Positions 46,620 to 58,952 of a stretch of DNA of 64,000 nt are shown piece after piece. The translations under genes were made by a program, and so were the position numbers. The stretch spans positions 45,669-109,668 of the forward strand of contig CAXIPT010000063.1 of NCBI GenBank assembly GCA_964030475.1. The letters are read 5' to 3'. This stretch comes from Tethya wilhelma. Taxonomy: Eukaryota; Porifera; Demospongiae; Tethyida; Tethyidae. Numbering within the stretch: position 1 is the first letter of the stretch; every line of letters starts with the position of its first letter. The notes under the pieces are model-generated. The model made no database searches, was not told the origin of the DNA, and saw nothing but the letters and a program-made list of their open reading frames with translations.

Positions 46620-48235
46620 CTATTAACACAAAAAAGTGATGTACTAAATAATAATTATGTAAAAAGCAATATTGGTTTGGAAATTATTCACAAACTGGAC
46701 CACTCATAACGATACAATTAATAAAAACTAACCAAGATTTATTCCAAGTGCAATACAAACGGCTTCAACAAAACTCGCACTACACATTTGTTGAAATGTG
46801 CTGATGGGTACAGTCATCTGACATGGTCGAAGTTTTTTTCTTCTAAAAGTAAATATAAATATATTTAGTGAGACACCGTAGATGGGGAAACTTTTGCAGT
46901 GAAAAAATTTTCACATGCACGAGTAGCAAAAATTAAACATGCGAAAGTTTTAAACGTGTGGCAATCTTTACCAAATCAGTTGAAGTGGCGAAAATTTAAC
47001 ACGCAAAAATTAAACAAGCGAAAATTTTTAGCGGCAAAAATTTCCCTATCTACAGTAATTGATATCTACATGTCTGTTTTTGGAGGGCCTACATAGCTTT
47101 CCCCATGGGCTATGTACTAGGCCATACATACATGTGGTCACATTGTTGACATGAGAGCAATCATTGCAATAATGATGGTTGAAGGCTCAAATGGTGCATT
47201 TTGGAAGCAACATGTACCGCCTTTTCACCTATACTGTTACTGTAATGTAAAAGTTTTATTCACTATCCTTACAATGACTTAATGTACACTGTGACAAATA
47301 CCATTTGCCCCAAATTATGCAAATATAGTTTACCTGTAATTATGATTATTGTATACCAAATTTCCATCTCACTCATTCTAGTTATACACACCATGAAAAA
47401 TTTTTTCAGTACAAATTACTAAATATAGGAAGCCTGGACCAGTCTAGTACATGGGGAAAAGCTATAATATAGAGGCTCAACAATCGTGTAATTTCGGGAA
47501 GATATATATACAGACATAAAAGCATTAATTTTAGTAAAACACATATTATAGTCAATACAAGAACACACTCTGTTTAGTTTTGTATATATCCTGCAAAAGT
47601 TATCATTTCACTATTGACCAGTTAGTAAACATACCCACAAATATGGATACATACTGTCCTCATTCCAAGGCCATATTATTATAACCGAGAGGTAGACAAC
47701 AAGGTGATATATATAATTATATGCAAAAGGGAGACATATATAATTATCATTGAGTCAAGAAAAGGATAATTCAAGTTAGGAAAAGCATACAACTCGTCTA
47801 TGTTAGTATTATAAAATTGCTTACTGAGTTACAATAATAATCTAGCCTAGGCATTTGTTGCTGATTGTGTATCTAACTTCTCTCACTGGCCAGACATTTC
47901 AGTATAGACAGACCTTTAATAAGGATCTCTCCCAGCAAATTTAAACTGAGTCACATGTACACTGCTGCTCAGCAGCGCGGGTGATCATGTTCTCTACTGA
48001 CTGGCATGCAAACAAGACAATAGATTATAATATCTATGCCATTAAGACTTACAAAAGTAGATTGAGATTCACCCGACCCGGAGCCCACAGGTTAGAGAGT
48101 CTAGCAGAAGCATCTATCTCTCGTTCCTCTTCATCCATAGCAAAAAGCAAATACTTTGGGGCTCCTTTGTGGTCGAGTTCAGACTTCCATTGTTTTTCAT
48201 GGAAAATACAGGCAGGACAAACAGAGGGCTGGTCA
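46537..48235 (-). CDS. Possible gene of unknown function (gene span)
   Basis: Three minus-strand exons look coding: 48073-48235, 46733-46842 and 46537-46619. The last two join in phase and end in TAA. The first ends phase 0 whereas the second needs phase 2, so a further exon must lie between them or the first belongs elsewhere. No start codon is identified. I do not recognise the product. Confidence 0.4.
46733..46842 (-). CDS. Internal exon of unknown gene
   Basis: 110 bp, phase 2 in and phase 1 out, with acceptor TTTTAG and donor GTTAGT. The encoded RKKLRPCQMTVPISTFQQMC followed by SASFVEAVCIALGINL has even, protein-like composition. No family recognised. Confidence 0.5.
46877..47060. repeat. 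Diverged ACCGTA-family palindrome
   Basis: Ends ACCGTAGATGGGGAAACTTT and TTCCCTATCTACAGTA are imperfect inverted repeats like those of the MITEs at 12898, 23001 and 26984. Confidence 0.5.
47061..48072. other. No gene recognised
   Basis: AT-rich. May hide a missing exon of the 46.5-48.2 kb gene. Nothing else is seen. Confidence 0.4.
48073..48235 (-). CDS. Putative coding exon with Cys pair
   Basis: 163 bp with acceptor ATCAG and donor GTGAAT. It encodes DQPSVCPACIFHEKQWKSEL and then APKYLLFAMDEEEREIDA, ending SNLWAPGR. The CxxC could bind zinc. The acceptor tract is not pyrimidine-rich, which lowers confidence. Confidence 0.4.
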
Positions 48236-48573
48236 CTGATTGATTTCATTTCAGTAGTCACTTCTTTAGTGAAAAGGGTAGACTAAACTACCTAGGCTAC
48301 AGGACCATAAACTAAGTACCTGCATGGGCTTATAGAACCATAGACAACAGTTTAATCTGATTGGTTGTATTAGTTTTCATGTGACTTTTACCTGGCACTT
48401 GTAAAACCAGGAAATGGGAAATGAGGAAATGAGGAAATGAAATGAAGAAATGTAGTGGACTCCTGGTAGGCTGTGCTATTGCATGAGCACCATCTATTCT
48501 TTTCTTATAATAATAATAATAATTCGGTAATAATTCCATTTGTAGTTGTGTACTAATTATTACTTCCCCAACA

Positions 48574-48881
48574 ATGGCAGCCTTGTTCTCGGACGAGCAA
48601 CTTCAAGCTACTCTGGAAACTATGTTTGCACCGGAACCAAAGTGTAACAGATGAAACAATGTTGACCATATATATATATCTCAATCCAGTGGTAATTAAG
48701 TTGATTCAAAAAAGTTATCGCTAACGAACTAGACTTAATATGTCTGTGGTGTGTAGGATTGTTATAACAATGTAGTACTTATCATTTCAAACTCTGATTG
48801 GGTTAATGGCTTCCTTTAATTAGATTTACAGTGACCAACACAGGCCTATAGTGAAGTTGGTGTATGCATGTAATCATGTTT

Positions 48882-48953
<72 letters not shown>

Positions 48954-49134
48954 TAATATAGCTTCAGGAGCACCGTGATATGGCATGTGGTATGTCATGT
49001 AATTCACTTATGCCCTCATCTAGATCTTGTGGGCTCTGCTCATCCCTCTGTTCGTAGTGCTGTTCTTTTATCACAAGAGAACAGCAGAGAAGGATCTACC
49101 TCCTCCAGACCCTTGGATTGGAAACTATAAATAA
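48574..49134 (+). CDS. Small single-pass membrane protein, 68 aa, three exons
   Basis: Exons 48574-48641, 48832-48859 and 49024-49134 join in phase (2, then 0) and end in TAA. The ATG context ACAATGG is good. The protein starts MAALFSDEQLQATLETMFAP, has one membrane helix (ILWALLIPLFVVLFFY, about residues 33-48), then a basic HKRT and a Pro-rich tail (LPPPDPWIGNYK). The N-terminus is soluble and acidic. The first donor (AAA|GTGTAA) is weak, and using GT two bases later would break the frame. I do not recognise the family. A small organelle or ER membrane subunit is possible. A (CA)n tract fills the second intron. Confidence 0.65.
48884..48951. repeat. (CA)n microsatellite
   Basis: About 32 CA steps within the second intron of the small membrane-protein gene. 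Confidence 0.95.
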
Positions 49135-49458
49135 TATAATAATCTCAATAATATACATAATGCATACCTTACAATAATTGTGTTGTTGCTGTTCTAAAGA
49201 TCACTTAAACTATTTAATATTTACTGTCAACATCAATTGATTTGTCAACCTAAAAAATTGAAACATATTGTGGATGCAGTAACATTATGATCCACAATCA
49301 TTGTATAAATACAACATGTATATTAATATATACAATAATATCATGTGGATATCTAAATCTTGTATAATATAGTGCTTATATATAATAATACAGTATAAAC
49401 ATTAATAGTACTAGTTTTAGACATAATTGAGTCATTTCAAGCAAGTAAGACATTATGT

Positions 49459-49814
49459 CTATCGAGAGCAAACAGCACATGGGATGCCTGAATCAGTCCC
49501 TCCAAAATCTCCAACTTCTTCAAATGGTTGATCACTTTCTCTGAAACATATAACTCCATCACCAAATCTCACAACACTTCCAGTGTACTCCAGAGCCCAA
49601 GGAGAAGGACATTCTATGTCTCCTTTTACTACATAGATGGCTGCACTTGATGGAAGGAAACAAGCGGCACATGTGAGATTGGAACTGGAGATTTCCTCCT
49701 TTCCAGCTGTAAGACAGAGAGGTGTCATTAGCTGTAAGTTGATGTTGCCACTGTAGATCAAGGAGCTTCCTTCAGAGGGACAGACATCAAAGCCCCAGGC
49801 TGTGTAAGTCACAC
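49459..49814 (-). CDS. Collagen gene 1, C-terminal Cys-rich exon
   Basis: Phase-1 acceptor CTAG. The first codon completes to Cys with the preceding exon (FRC|VTYTAWG). The exon carries the Cys residues expected for the non-collagenous fold and ends CAVCSR-stop. Confidence 0.9.
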
Positions 49815-50863
49815 CTAGAGTTGATTGAAAAGTCCTTATAGGAAGGGAATGACAGCTGTACTACCATTAGGCTGTACTACCATAATTATCACAATAGCCA
49901 CCCACACCATGTGACAGTACAATATTGCGTGTCATTGTTCACCTGACCAAACATGGACTAAAAAAGCAAACCACATATATAGTAGCTAGCTATGCTAATC
50001 TACACAAATTCTACACTCAACTTATCTTGAGTCGACTAGTTGCTCACACACACAAGAAAAAAAATTGTACTCACATCTAAAATATGTCGGTAGTTCAGCT
50101 GAGCGACCTGGTTCACCTTTCTGTCCTGAATTTACATAAGACATTATACATATCATTGCTTCTGCTAGCTGATATAATTGTATTCCTTCTTTACCTTTGG
50201 ATCCTAATCCTCCACCCCCTCCACCACCTGGTGGACCTCTTTCTCCTCTGTCTCCCTTTATTCCACGTGGTCCTGCTGGTCCTGCTGGTCCTGGAAAACC
50301 TGGAAATCCTCGAGATCCATTACGTCCTGGTGGACCAGGTGCACCAATTATGCCTCGTGGTCCAGTAGGACCAGGAAAGCCAGTGGGACCTAGGGGTCCT
50401 GGTGGTCCAGGGGGACCACCAATTCCCCCGGGAGTACCAGGGGGGGGCGCAGGACCTCCTGGTACACCCGAAGGTCCAGGAAGCCCTTGTGGACCGCGTT
50501 CTCCAGGGACTCCAGGAGCTCCAGCAACTCCTGGATCACCCATTGCTCCAGGTAGACCAGGTGCTCCAGGTGGGCCAGCAGGGCCAGCATTTCCAGGAAC
50601 TCCTTGTGGTCCTACTTCTCCTCGTTCCCCAGGATCCCCCTTTTGGCCCTTTTGGCCTATAGAGAGTGAATTAGTGTGAGAAGTGCATATTAAATGTACG
50701 TTGCACAAGATTAATTATATATAGAGGACCCATGCAGGACAGGGGATTCTAATGAATACTTTTACATACATAGCTACATACCTTGTGCATTACACCAGTC
50801 TGTAAAGAGCACTACCTGGAAGAGCAGCAATGCTAGTAAAAACAGCTGCAGACCACTCTTCAT
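49459..50863 (-). CDS. Short-chain collagen, four exons, about 316 aa
   Basis: Exons 50782-50863 (signal peptide), 50195-50656 (collagen), 50075-50125 and 49459-49814 are all joined in phase 1 and end in TAG. Residues 1-25 ([20 protein letters not shown]) are a signal peptide. A Gly-X-Y run of about 50 triplets follows, with GDPGERG-type and GFPGFPGP triplets and a poly-Gly-rich end. The C-terminal ~125 residues ([11 protein letters not shown] ... PLCL ... CAACF ... GIPCAVC) form the Cys-rich non-collagenous domain typical of sponge and cnidarian short-chain, spongin-like collagens. It would be secreted as a trimeric matrix protein. It is far shorter than fibrillar collagens and lacks their C-propeptide. 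Confidence 0.88.
50075..50125 (-). CDS. Collagen gene 1, short junction exon
   Basis: 51 bp encoding [16 protein letters not shown], the last collagen triplets and the start of the non-collagenous domain. Its paralogue in the second collagen gene is at 58911-58952. Confidence 0.85.
50195..50656 (-). CDS. Collagen gene 1, triple-helix exon
   Basis: 462 bp of almost uninterrupted Gly-X-Y, with phase 1 at both ends. The plus-strand open frames here (50084-50679) are proline-rich shadows. Confidence 0.95.
50782..50863 (-). CDS. Collagen gene 1, signal peptide exon
   Basis: Twenty-seven codons plus one base, ATG at 50863, donor GTATGT. The exon ends CNAQ|G, as does the signal exon at 59695-59761, which shows common origin. 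Confidence 0.88.
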
Positions 50864-51108
50864 CTCTCTAAAACTTTTGAAAGCAGAACTGCAACAAGTG
50901 GCATGCCAGTGTAGGAGGTATACAAGCACTGACTGATCTCTATCTAGACCACAAAATCAGCTGTAGCTGCACGTGTTTAGCCCCTCCCAATATTAACTGG
51001 CAACTGATCATGAGTACAAATCAGATCTCCCAACATCTGAGAATAGTAATAACACTACTTAGTTCTATCCACACATGTTTAATAACAGTATTACATATGT
51101 AGACATGT

Positions 51109-51387
51109 CTAGAGTGAGCAAACAGCACATGGGATGCCTGAATCAGTCCATCCAAAATCTCCAACTTCTTCAAATGGCCCATCACTCTCTCTGAAACATA
51201 TAACTCCATCACCAAATCTCACAACACTTCCTGTGTACTCCAGAGCCCAAGGAGAAGGACATTCTATGTCTCCTTTTACTATATAGATGGCTGCACTTGA
51301 TGGAAGGAAACAAGCGGCACATGTGAGATTGGAACTGGAGAATTCCTCCTTTCCAGCTGTAAGACAGAGTGGTGTCATTAGCTGTAA
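51109..51387 (-). pseudogene. Truncated second copy of the collagen C-terminal exon
   Basis: Near-identical to 49459-49737, with a handful of changes (for example EEF for EEI, YIV for YVV, CSL for CSR at the end) and its own stop. It starts abruptly at the N at 51388, so the upstream half, including WG and CP, is missing. Either a paralogous gene lost in an assembly gap or a true fragment. Confidence 0.8.
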
Positions 51388-51388
51388 N

Positions 51389-51990
51389 TAATGTTTTGGT
51401 CAGTGGAGGCTACAAGTATAAACTCAAAGGAAAATACAAAACTTGGCCTACCTCGATGGACGTAATGATAGAGAACTGAATAGTACTTTCTCTAGATCTT
51501 CTATGTGCAAATAGAACCATGCCTAGAGTGTTTGATACTGGCCTTGTTATCAATTTTGCTTAAACTAACACAGATTATGGTGCTCTGTTGAGCTCGAGCT
51601 TGTCATCATGCAACTTGCATTAAGGAAGCGTAGCCCTCTTTTTCTCCATTATTGACACATTAGTTACTACTTGTTGTGAGGATGGTTTGGTGAAATCATC
51701 ATGCAGATTAGTTTTTCACCACGTTAAATCGTCTACAGTGCTTGCAGTCTATAGAGTAGAATTCCCCATTTTGAGGTTACAGCCGAAACGCACGTGTCAG
51801 CGGCAACGCTTAGAATTCGAGATTTATTTTCTCATTAATATATTCATGAGCAGGCGCACTGCTTACTGTGCAATTTCGTATTCTTTTTTTTTTTCTGTTG
51901 ACGATCTTTGCCAGCAACTTTCAGTTAGATCTCCGTATTCAGTGGATGACTAGCTACATGTAGGTACAAAGCAGCTAAAAATACACCTAC
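51389..51990. other. Repeat end and unassigned sequence
   Basis: Positions 51390-51490 are an inverted copy of 43770-43880. The rest has no recognised gene. Confidence 0.45.
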
Positions 51991-52220
51991 CACAAAAGTA
52001 ACTATTTCATGAATAAGATCATCTAGGTAGCTTCCTTTGGGCATGGAACATTTGCGTTTCATAGACATACAAAAGATAAATTCAATTCCATTTACACAAT
52101 TTTGGTCTGAAGTTACTTCAGTGCTAGTAAGTTTTGTGTCTGGAGTACAGCAGCTGAGCAGTCCTTGAAACAAAATCATGTCACTGATGATGCTATATTT
52201 AGCCTCCAGTACTGAGCGTA
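51991..52220 (-). CDS. Putative coding exon, unknown protein
   Basis: 230 bp, phase 1 at its start (acceptor TTAG) with donor GTAGGT. Encoded stretches include RSVLEAKYSIISDMILFQGL and KGSYLDDLIHEIVTFV, protein-like and helix-prone. Neighbouring exons are not found. It contains MKRKCS encoded by a 20-bp string also present at 52787-52924. Confidence 0.45.
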
Positions 52221-52537
52221 CTAACATAACACAAACTAATTTTGATAAAAATGGATTGCAAACACCTCATTAGAGGGGTAAAACATGATAACTACCACAT
52301 GAGTATCAAAAAAATTACTTAATACACTGACAATGTTGGTAACCACGGAAAAATTGAAGCTGTCACACATCAGGACTGAATACAGCTAATACTTGAATTA
52401 CAGAGGGTAGCATATAGTAAAATACTCCTCCTGAAGAAAGTGGTAGGACTATTTGTGAGCAGGTAAGTCATAAAGTTGACTAGGACCATTCTCTACAGTA
52501 AGGAAGAATAAAAGAAATTGTCAATTTCACACAAAGG

Positions 52538-52924
52538 TTACACTAGTACATAGGGTAGGTGTAAAGGTGGATGTGGATATAAGACAGGTAAAAGTACTGT
52601 GTGATCCTGCTTGCCAGTGTAAAAGTATGCAAAATAAGTCTTAATTGCTTCATACCAAGTCTCTAGTATTCCAGAATTGGTACGTTGATTGACAAACTGT
52701 ATCAGTTGATCGGGCAACATGCTTACGTAGTAAATAACCTATAAAAGTGGATACAGAGGGCATTTTATGATGTTAAATGAACTTACAGGCATATATTTGT
52801 GTATTAGAGTTATCAAAGTGAAGCACTTTTGTGCTACTTTTACAAAACTCCGCTCATCTATGCACAAAGCAGACAGTGAAATCGATACATACAAGGCTAT
52901 ACTGGTGGAACATTTGCGTTTCAT
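52538..52924 (-). CDS. Unknown protein, at least two exons (112 aa readable)
   Basis: Exon 52787-52924 (MKRKCSTSIALYVSISLSAL ... IHKYMP, donor GTAAGT) joins in phase 0 to 52538-52738 (VIYYVSMLPDQLIQFVNQRT ... LPYVLV, TAA). The pattern suggests an all-helical segment, perhaps the C-terminus of a larger HEAT-like protein. A stop lies just upstream of the first Met, so that Met may be the true start. I do not recognise the family. Confidence 0.5.
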
Positions 52925-54272
52925 AAACAATCAAAGCTTATGATTCAAACACGAATGACTACAATAATAGTACAACACAATTTACAACTTTTACCTGTGT
53001 CCGTCCTTTACTTTTGTAACAAGAGGCTGTTGAGCTTGAGGCAGCTGTAGGCCATTTTTTAGTTCAAACAAAGCAAGGGAACAGCAACACGCAAATACTG
53101 TTCATTGTGACAGAAAATTATTCACATTTTACAATTTCAATCCTTCATAGACTTCTCTACACTGACAGTTCTCTTCGTGAGCACCAACTCAACCAAAAAG
53201 ACGGTTGCAAACACTTGGCCTCTTCTGGGCAGCCATTTTTGTGAAAAGTGCTGACACGCCCCTTCCGTTATTATCTCATGGAAAATAAATTTTGCGCGAA
53301 AATTACACGTGCGTTTCGGCTGGTTATGTGAGTATAATTCCAAAACAAAGCATTAATTGTCAAATAATTTTTTTTAGATCATCATCAATATGGGTCATTA
53401 CTCTATAACAAGACTCAATATGTTGTCATGGCAACCTTTAGGTGCAGAGATATGGCTTCTGATTTGAAGCTTTTTTGGGAAATATGTTAGGTGAGAAAAT
53501 GATGAACTATTTATGGCTAAGGTCCACAACTTTACCTGAGCTTTGGTCACCAGTTTGTCCATCTTGGGTAGGATTTTGGTTGGCTAAAAGCAAACACATC
53601 GCTTTCAATGAGCATTTTTTCAACTTTTTGACACCATTTTCGGTTAGGTGCGAAACTTAAGAAATATTAACAGCTAAGATCTGAAACTTGTATGACAAGT
53701 TCATCATTAAATGTTTTAGCTTAAATTTGACTACCATCAGCTTCTTCTGAAACCCTACACTAAGAGTAATATCTGGGTTAGAACTACAAAATTCCAAAAA
53801 AACCGTCAAATCTGATTTTGACCACATCCTAAAAATTGGGGAGGTGCAAAATGTTTGACAGTCCTGAGCCACATTAGAGTGTACCTATACCCATAACTAG
53901 GCTTATCCATTCAAAAAAAAGCTTAATATTCATCCTAAAGTTAGATTTGACGAAGTTGTTACTTGTAGGCAAAAACATGAATTCTACTCTATAGACTGCA
54001 AGCACTGTACAAGTAATGAAGAATTAATTTATTATCGGCTATTGGATTTTCTAAAAAATTAATTCTTTCTATGTGCTGCATGTAAAACTTCTTTATGTGT
54101 TGATTCCTTAGTTTATTTTGCCCAGAAGAATAATTTTTATTACACTAATCTGCCATCTCATCTGTCATGCATGTATAACCATTAACTACAGTGCTAGAAA
54201 TAGTAGTTTTTAACTGTCTATTCAATGCAAGCTAATACATAAGCCTAGGCGCACTAAACTAGCTAGCAAACT

Positions 54273-54492
54273 TACCGTATAGCCGGAAAATTTGGGGAGA
54301 ATTAAATTTGGTGGATTGAGCAAACATTGAATTTGGCAGAGCGAGCCAGCTACGGTGATCACGTGCATGATATGTTTATGTACGTGTATACGTATACACA
54401 CACACACTAAATATTAGTGGATTTTAATTTGGCGGTATTAAGTCTTATCCACCAATCCGCCAAATTTAATTCCCTGCCAAATTTTCCAGCTA
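54273..54492. repeat. Diverged ACCGTATAGC-family palindrome
   Basis: Starts ACCGTATAGCCGGAAAATTT and ends in the inverted GCCAAATTTTCCAGCTA. Confidence 0.55.
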
Positions 54493-54613
54493 CACAACTG
54501 CATACACTGTGTAAAATAACTCAATATCAGTATAACTTATCCATCTAGGCCCATAGGTAACTGTGGTGAAGCAGCATATCTCACAGACTATGAACCAGAT
54601 GAGCTTTGCTATG

Positions 54614-54858
54614 ATTAAGCCTCGGCGCGTGCGTAGCACGTGCAGAGGGTTACGGTAGTCGTTTTGTCTGTCTGTTCAATCGAAATCTCAAGAAAGGCAA
54701 CTATATAGCGACAGAATTGATGGTACTTACGTTCATAAGAGTGAATCATCTTGTAGAATTACATTTTTTGCAGCCCAAAACGCTGTTTTTGCCGAGATTG
54801 GGTTTTTGGTGCTTCTTTTTAGCGCTTAGCTTCGAGGCCACGCCTACAGATTTAGTGT
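54614..54858 (-). repeat. Dispersed element A, inverted 3' fragment
   Basis: Reverse-complement match to 40190-40432, from AAGCCTCGGCGCGTGCGT to CACGCCTACAGATTTAGTG. Confidence 0.65.
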
Positions 54859-55488
54859 GCGTTATTTAGAATCAGAGCAAATGATCACTCCGTGGCTCCG
54901 TGGTAGACCAGGTGGTGCTCAATGAGTCAGTCTCTGCTGCTGCTAGTCAGTGTTCTTTCAATATACAGACAAGAGTTAGCCTGCTTTCTAACCGTTTCTA
55001 TGTAAGGATGTAGATGTATTGGCATGTGTAGATTTTCAGTCTGCCTGTGGCTGACTATTTGCATCAGGCCATGGAAGTCCCAGGCTATTCTCAGGTCAGG
55101 TCAGCCGTCTATGCTGCTACTGCTGTTGGTCAGTGTTCCTTGGAAAGACAGACAAGGGTTGGCCTGCTTTCTATGCAAGCACCTAGATGTATTTGCATGT
55201 ATAGATTTTTTTTTTAAAGTGACTCAGTACTGGAATCAGGCTCAGGTCGGCTCCTGGCTATACTCCGACTATTAATTTTACCATAGATTCTACTATCTAG
55301 GATTTTACAACAGTTGAGCATTACAGTACAATCATGTATAATCATAGCATATCTTACAGCCTGTGACTTGCATATTCTGCTCCATCACAGAGTATATCAG
55401 TGGTGGAATTTGGGCTGGCTTTGTGTGTCAAGACACATGATGTGTTGATACTGTGTATATAGCATTATAAGTGCACCGACTAGCTAAG

Positions 55489-55835
55489 TGTGCCGAGGCT
55501 TGTGCACCATCGGTGCCTTCATTATACATGCATTAAAATACTCAGCTGCTGTCACATAGCAAGTCTTGCTGCTCAAGTTGGCCTAGGAACCTAGCTAACT
55601 GATGCATTAGCTAGCTGGCCACAAGGTAAAAATCTTTGCATGCCCTATATGCTTCCATAGAAAGTAGGCTAACTCCTGTCTGTCTTGCCAAACAACACTG
55701 GCCTACAGTTCAGCAACAGCAGCCATGCAGAGAGCCATGGAGCTTCTCAGTATTTAACACAAATTCTGGATAATGCACACCAAATCAATAGGGGTGGCCT
55801 CGAAGCTAAGCGCTACATAAGCCTCAAATCTCGGC
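55489..55835 (+). repeat. Dispersed element A, 5' fragment
   Basis: Matches the left part of the 39828 copy (TGCCGAGGCTTGTGCACC, GGTGGCCTCGAAGCTAAGC). Confidence 0.6.
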
Positions 55836-56619
55836 TTAATGATTTGTTAATATTAATGTTATCTTTAAACAAGCAAAACTTTGATTGTGTGTTTAACACC
55901 AAACTAACATAAATTGCTACCATTGTCAATGATTGTGTTTTAATGCGCGAGGCATCATTAATAGGTTTGTGTCTTGGGTTGAAATTATTATGATTACCTT
56001 ATTGCTTCCAATTAGAAGTTATAATGATTAGTTTTTATCTAATTATCACCGATTTCTCCAAGAAAGGGAAAGCTTACGATCTCCAGATTGAAGCGATGGT
56101 ACAAAGAATCAACAAAAAGATTGTATAGTCTTCATAAGCAGGAATTGGGCTTTTAATCAACCTCTGAGAATGACCTTGCACTTGCACTCTGGATTGTGCT
56201 GACCCAGATTAGTCACATGTCAAGCAATATGGCACCCACAAGATCTGAAGTGCAGGGTGGAGTCTCTGGTCAGTAGTAGTTTGAGTAGATGGCTCTGGCT
56301 AGCTATATCCTGGTGTGTAGCTTGTAAGAGGAGCTTTAGTTTTTATTTTACTGGACTAGTTATGATCTAAACGCTGAATGTGACAGACAAGTATTAACAA
56401 ATTCTATTTACCAGCAACTCGATGTGTGTCACTGTGCTGATTTTCAGTACATGCTAGCTGTGCTCTACTACAGACTCTGCATGCACAAGCCACATTATGC
56501 ACTATGAGTACTATTGTTTTTGTCTTGTTTCTAGAAGTAAATTACTAAATGGAAATGAGAGTAGTTTCAAATTGGTGTTACTAAAGTAACCCAGCCTGTA
56601 CTAGACTTGGTTTATGGTG

Positions 56620-56960
56620 CAGCATTGTTTTTTTTGCTTGTACGTCTTCCTTAAATATAAACTGTCAAATGAAAGTAGCCATCCCCCTATTAATAAACTG
56701 TCAAGATGTTGTCAGTCTTGAATAAAAACTGTCCATTCTCAAATAAATAAACTGTCATCTCTCTTCAACCTCAAATTAAAGCTATAGTGTGAAAAACAAG
56801 CACTTTTGAATAAAAATTATCGAACTTCAAATAATCTGGACTGTTGAATGAAAAAGTAATGAGATTATTAAAAAAAATAAAAAAGAAAAGTGTAGGAATG
56901 GGCAGCACTCTAAAAAGCTAGCACTAGCTGAAACAAGGCAAGTTGCTGAATTTCAGCTCA
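56620..56960. repeat. Inverted copy of the 42.2 kb intron repeat (empty site)
   Basis: Reverse-complement match to 42238-42545 plus 43567-43595, without the 1-kb insertion found in that copy. Confidence 0.75.
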
Positions 56961-57311
56961 TGACCAGAGGAGGTTCCGCAGGGTCAATTCAACGGGTACC
57001 GGGTCAAGTTATTAGTATCACGTGCGCCATATATAATGTATTGCTGAATGAGTTTACCATTGCGCCCCTAGCTTACAGGGCTGAAAACAAGCCTATACAA
57101 TTTCTACCATCTTTATGTTTGTTTTAAACTATCGCGCCCTTCAAAAGATTTGTCCAGAGACGGCATGCACATGACCTTTGACCTTTATCTTGTTATTGGC
57201 CCGTCTAGTAGCGCTCTCAAGTCGTTTGAGGCTTTTTTAACTTCTTACCTTTGCCATCTAAGCGCTTCCAAGACTGCAGCAACAGCAGACAGCTATTAGA
57301 GGGCCAGNTTA

Positions 57312-57907
<596 letters not shown>

Positions 57908-57917
57908 CTATTCACGN

Positions 57918-58910
57918 CCAGGTGGACCGTGACCAAACAGACCAACTATTCATGATATCATAGCAGAAACAATTTAAACTGAGCAGTATATACAGAATAA
58001 TAATATTATGCAAATCAACTAGTCTTGCCAGTTGCAGCCATATGCCATGATTATCCTGTACTTCCATGTGACATCTGTCAGCTCAACAGATCACATTTCC
58101 TCATCCCACCTATGGTTTAGACTCTTACTTAGGGTTCCCACCAGATAATGTACAATTATGGCTGCTGAAGTTAATTAGGAAGTAACTGTGTGGGCCAGAA
58201 CAAATGGACAAACCACCCACTACTTAATGTGGGTTTGTACTCATCCTACACACAAACCTTAATTAAACAACAATGCAATTTTAATTTCTTCTATAAAATA
58301 ATATATCTACTCCATTCCATTGATCGTTACTCTTGGGAAAAGATAAAGTACATAATGGGAACAACATTACTTTTTCTACATGTGACATAACTTAGGTATA
58401 ATCATAATATAATTATCATACAACAATATGCACTCAGTAGAGGACAAATCAACGAGTACTTAATACCTTGGTTGCAAGACTCATAAGTGAGTGCTATTTA
58501 TAGGGCACTATAGTATTCAGTTATATATATAGCTTGAGGGAAAAAATAATATGCTTTCATTCTAAATACAGATTAAAGGTATTAACTTTCTCTTGATTTT
58601 AGTAGACATAAAAATTACATTCTATTGTAATCATAGCTAAAACAAAAGTACCCAAAAGGAGATACACAATATACAGTAACTTTAATTATAAAATGTGCAA
58701 TCCAGACACAAGTACAGGTAAATAGTTATAAAGCAAAATACTCTTAAGCTGTAGTGCATATACTGCAATGGCAAGTAAATCTTGTGAAGTGCATGCAATT
58801 GCACACGACTATTTTGGTATAATTTTTAATCTGGCAATTAGAGGAAAAAATTGCCATTCAAAACGAATGCTCAATAGGTGTACCTTCTATGTCAGTATTA
58901 TGTTACTTAC
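57918..58910. other. No gene recognised
   Basis: The Cys-rich C-terminal exon expected downstream of 58911 was looked for here and is absent. Confidence 0.5.
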
Positions 58911-58952
58911 ATCTGAAAAATGTGGGTAAGTTTCCTGGTTCACCCTTCAGTC
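58911..58952 (-). CDS. Collagen gene 2, short junction exon
   Basis: 42 bp, acceptor ACAG, donor GTAAGT. Encodes [13 protein letters not shown], parallel to the gene 1 exon at 50075. Confidence 0.8.

Noticed and set aside
50084..50679. Proline-rich and Leu/Val-rich plus-strand frames
   Set aside because: Antisense shadows of the Gly-X-Y collagen exon.
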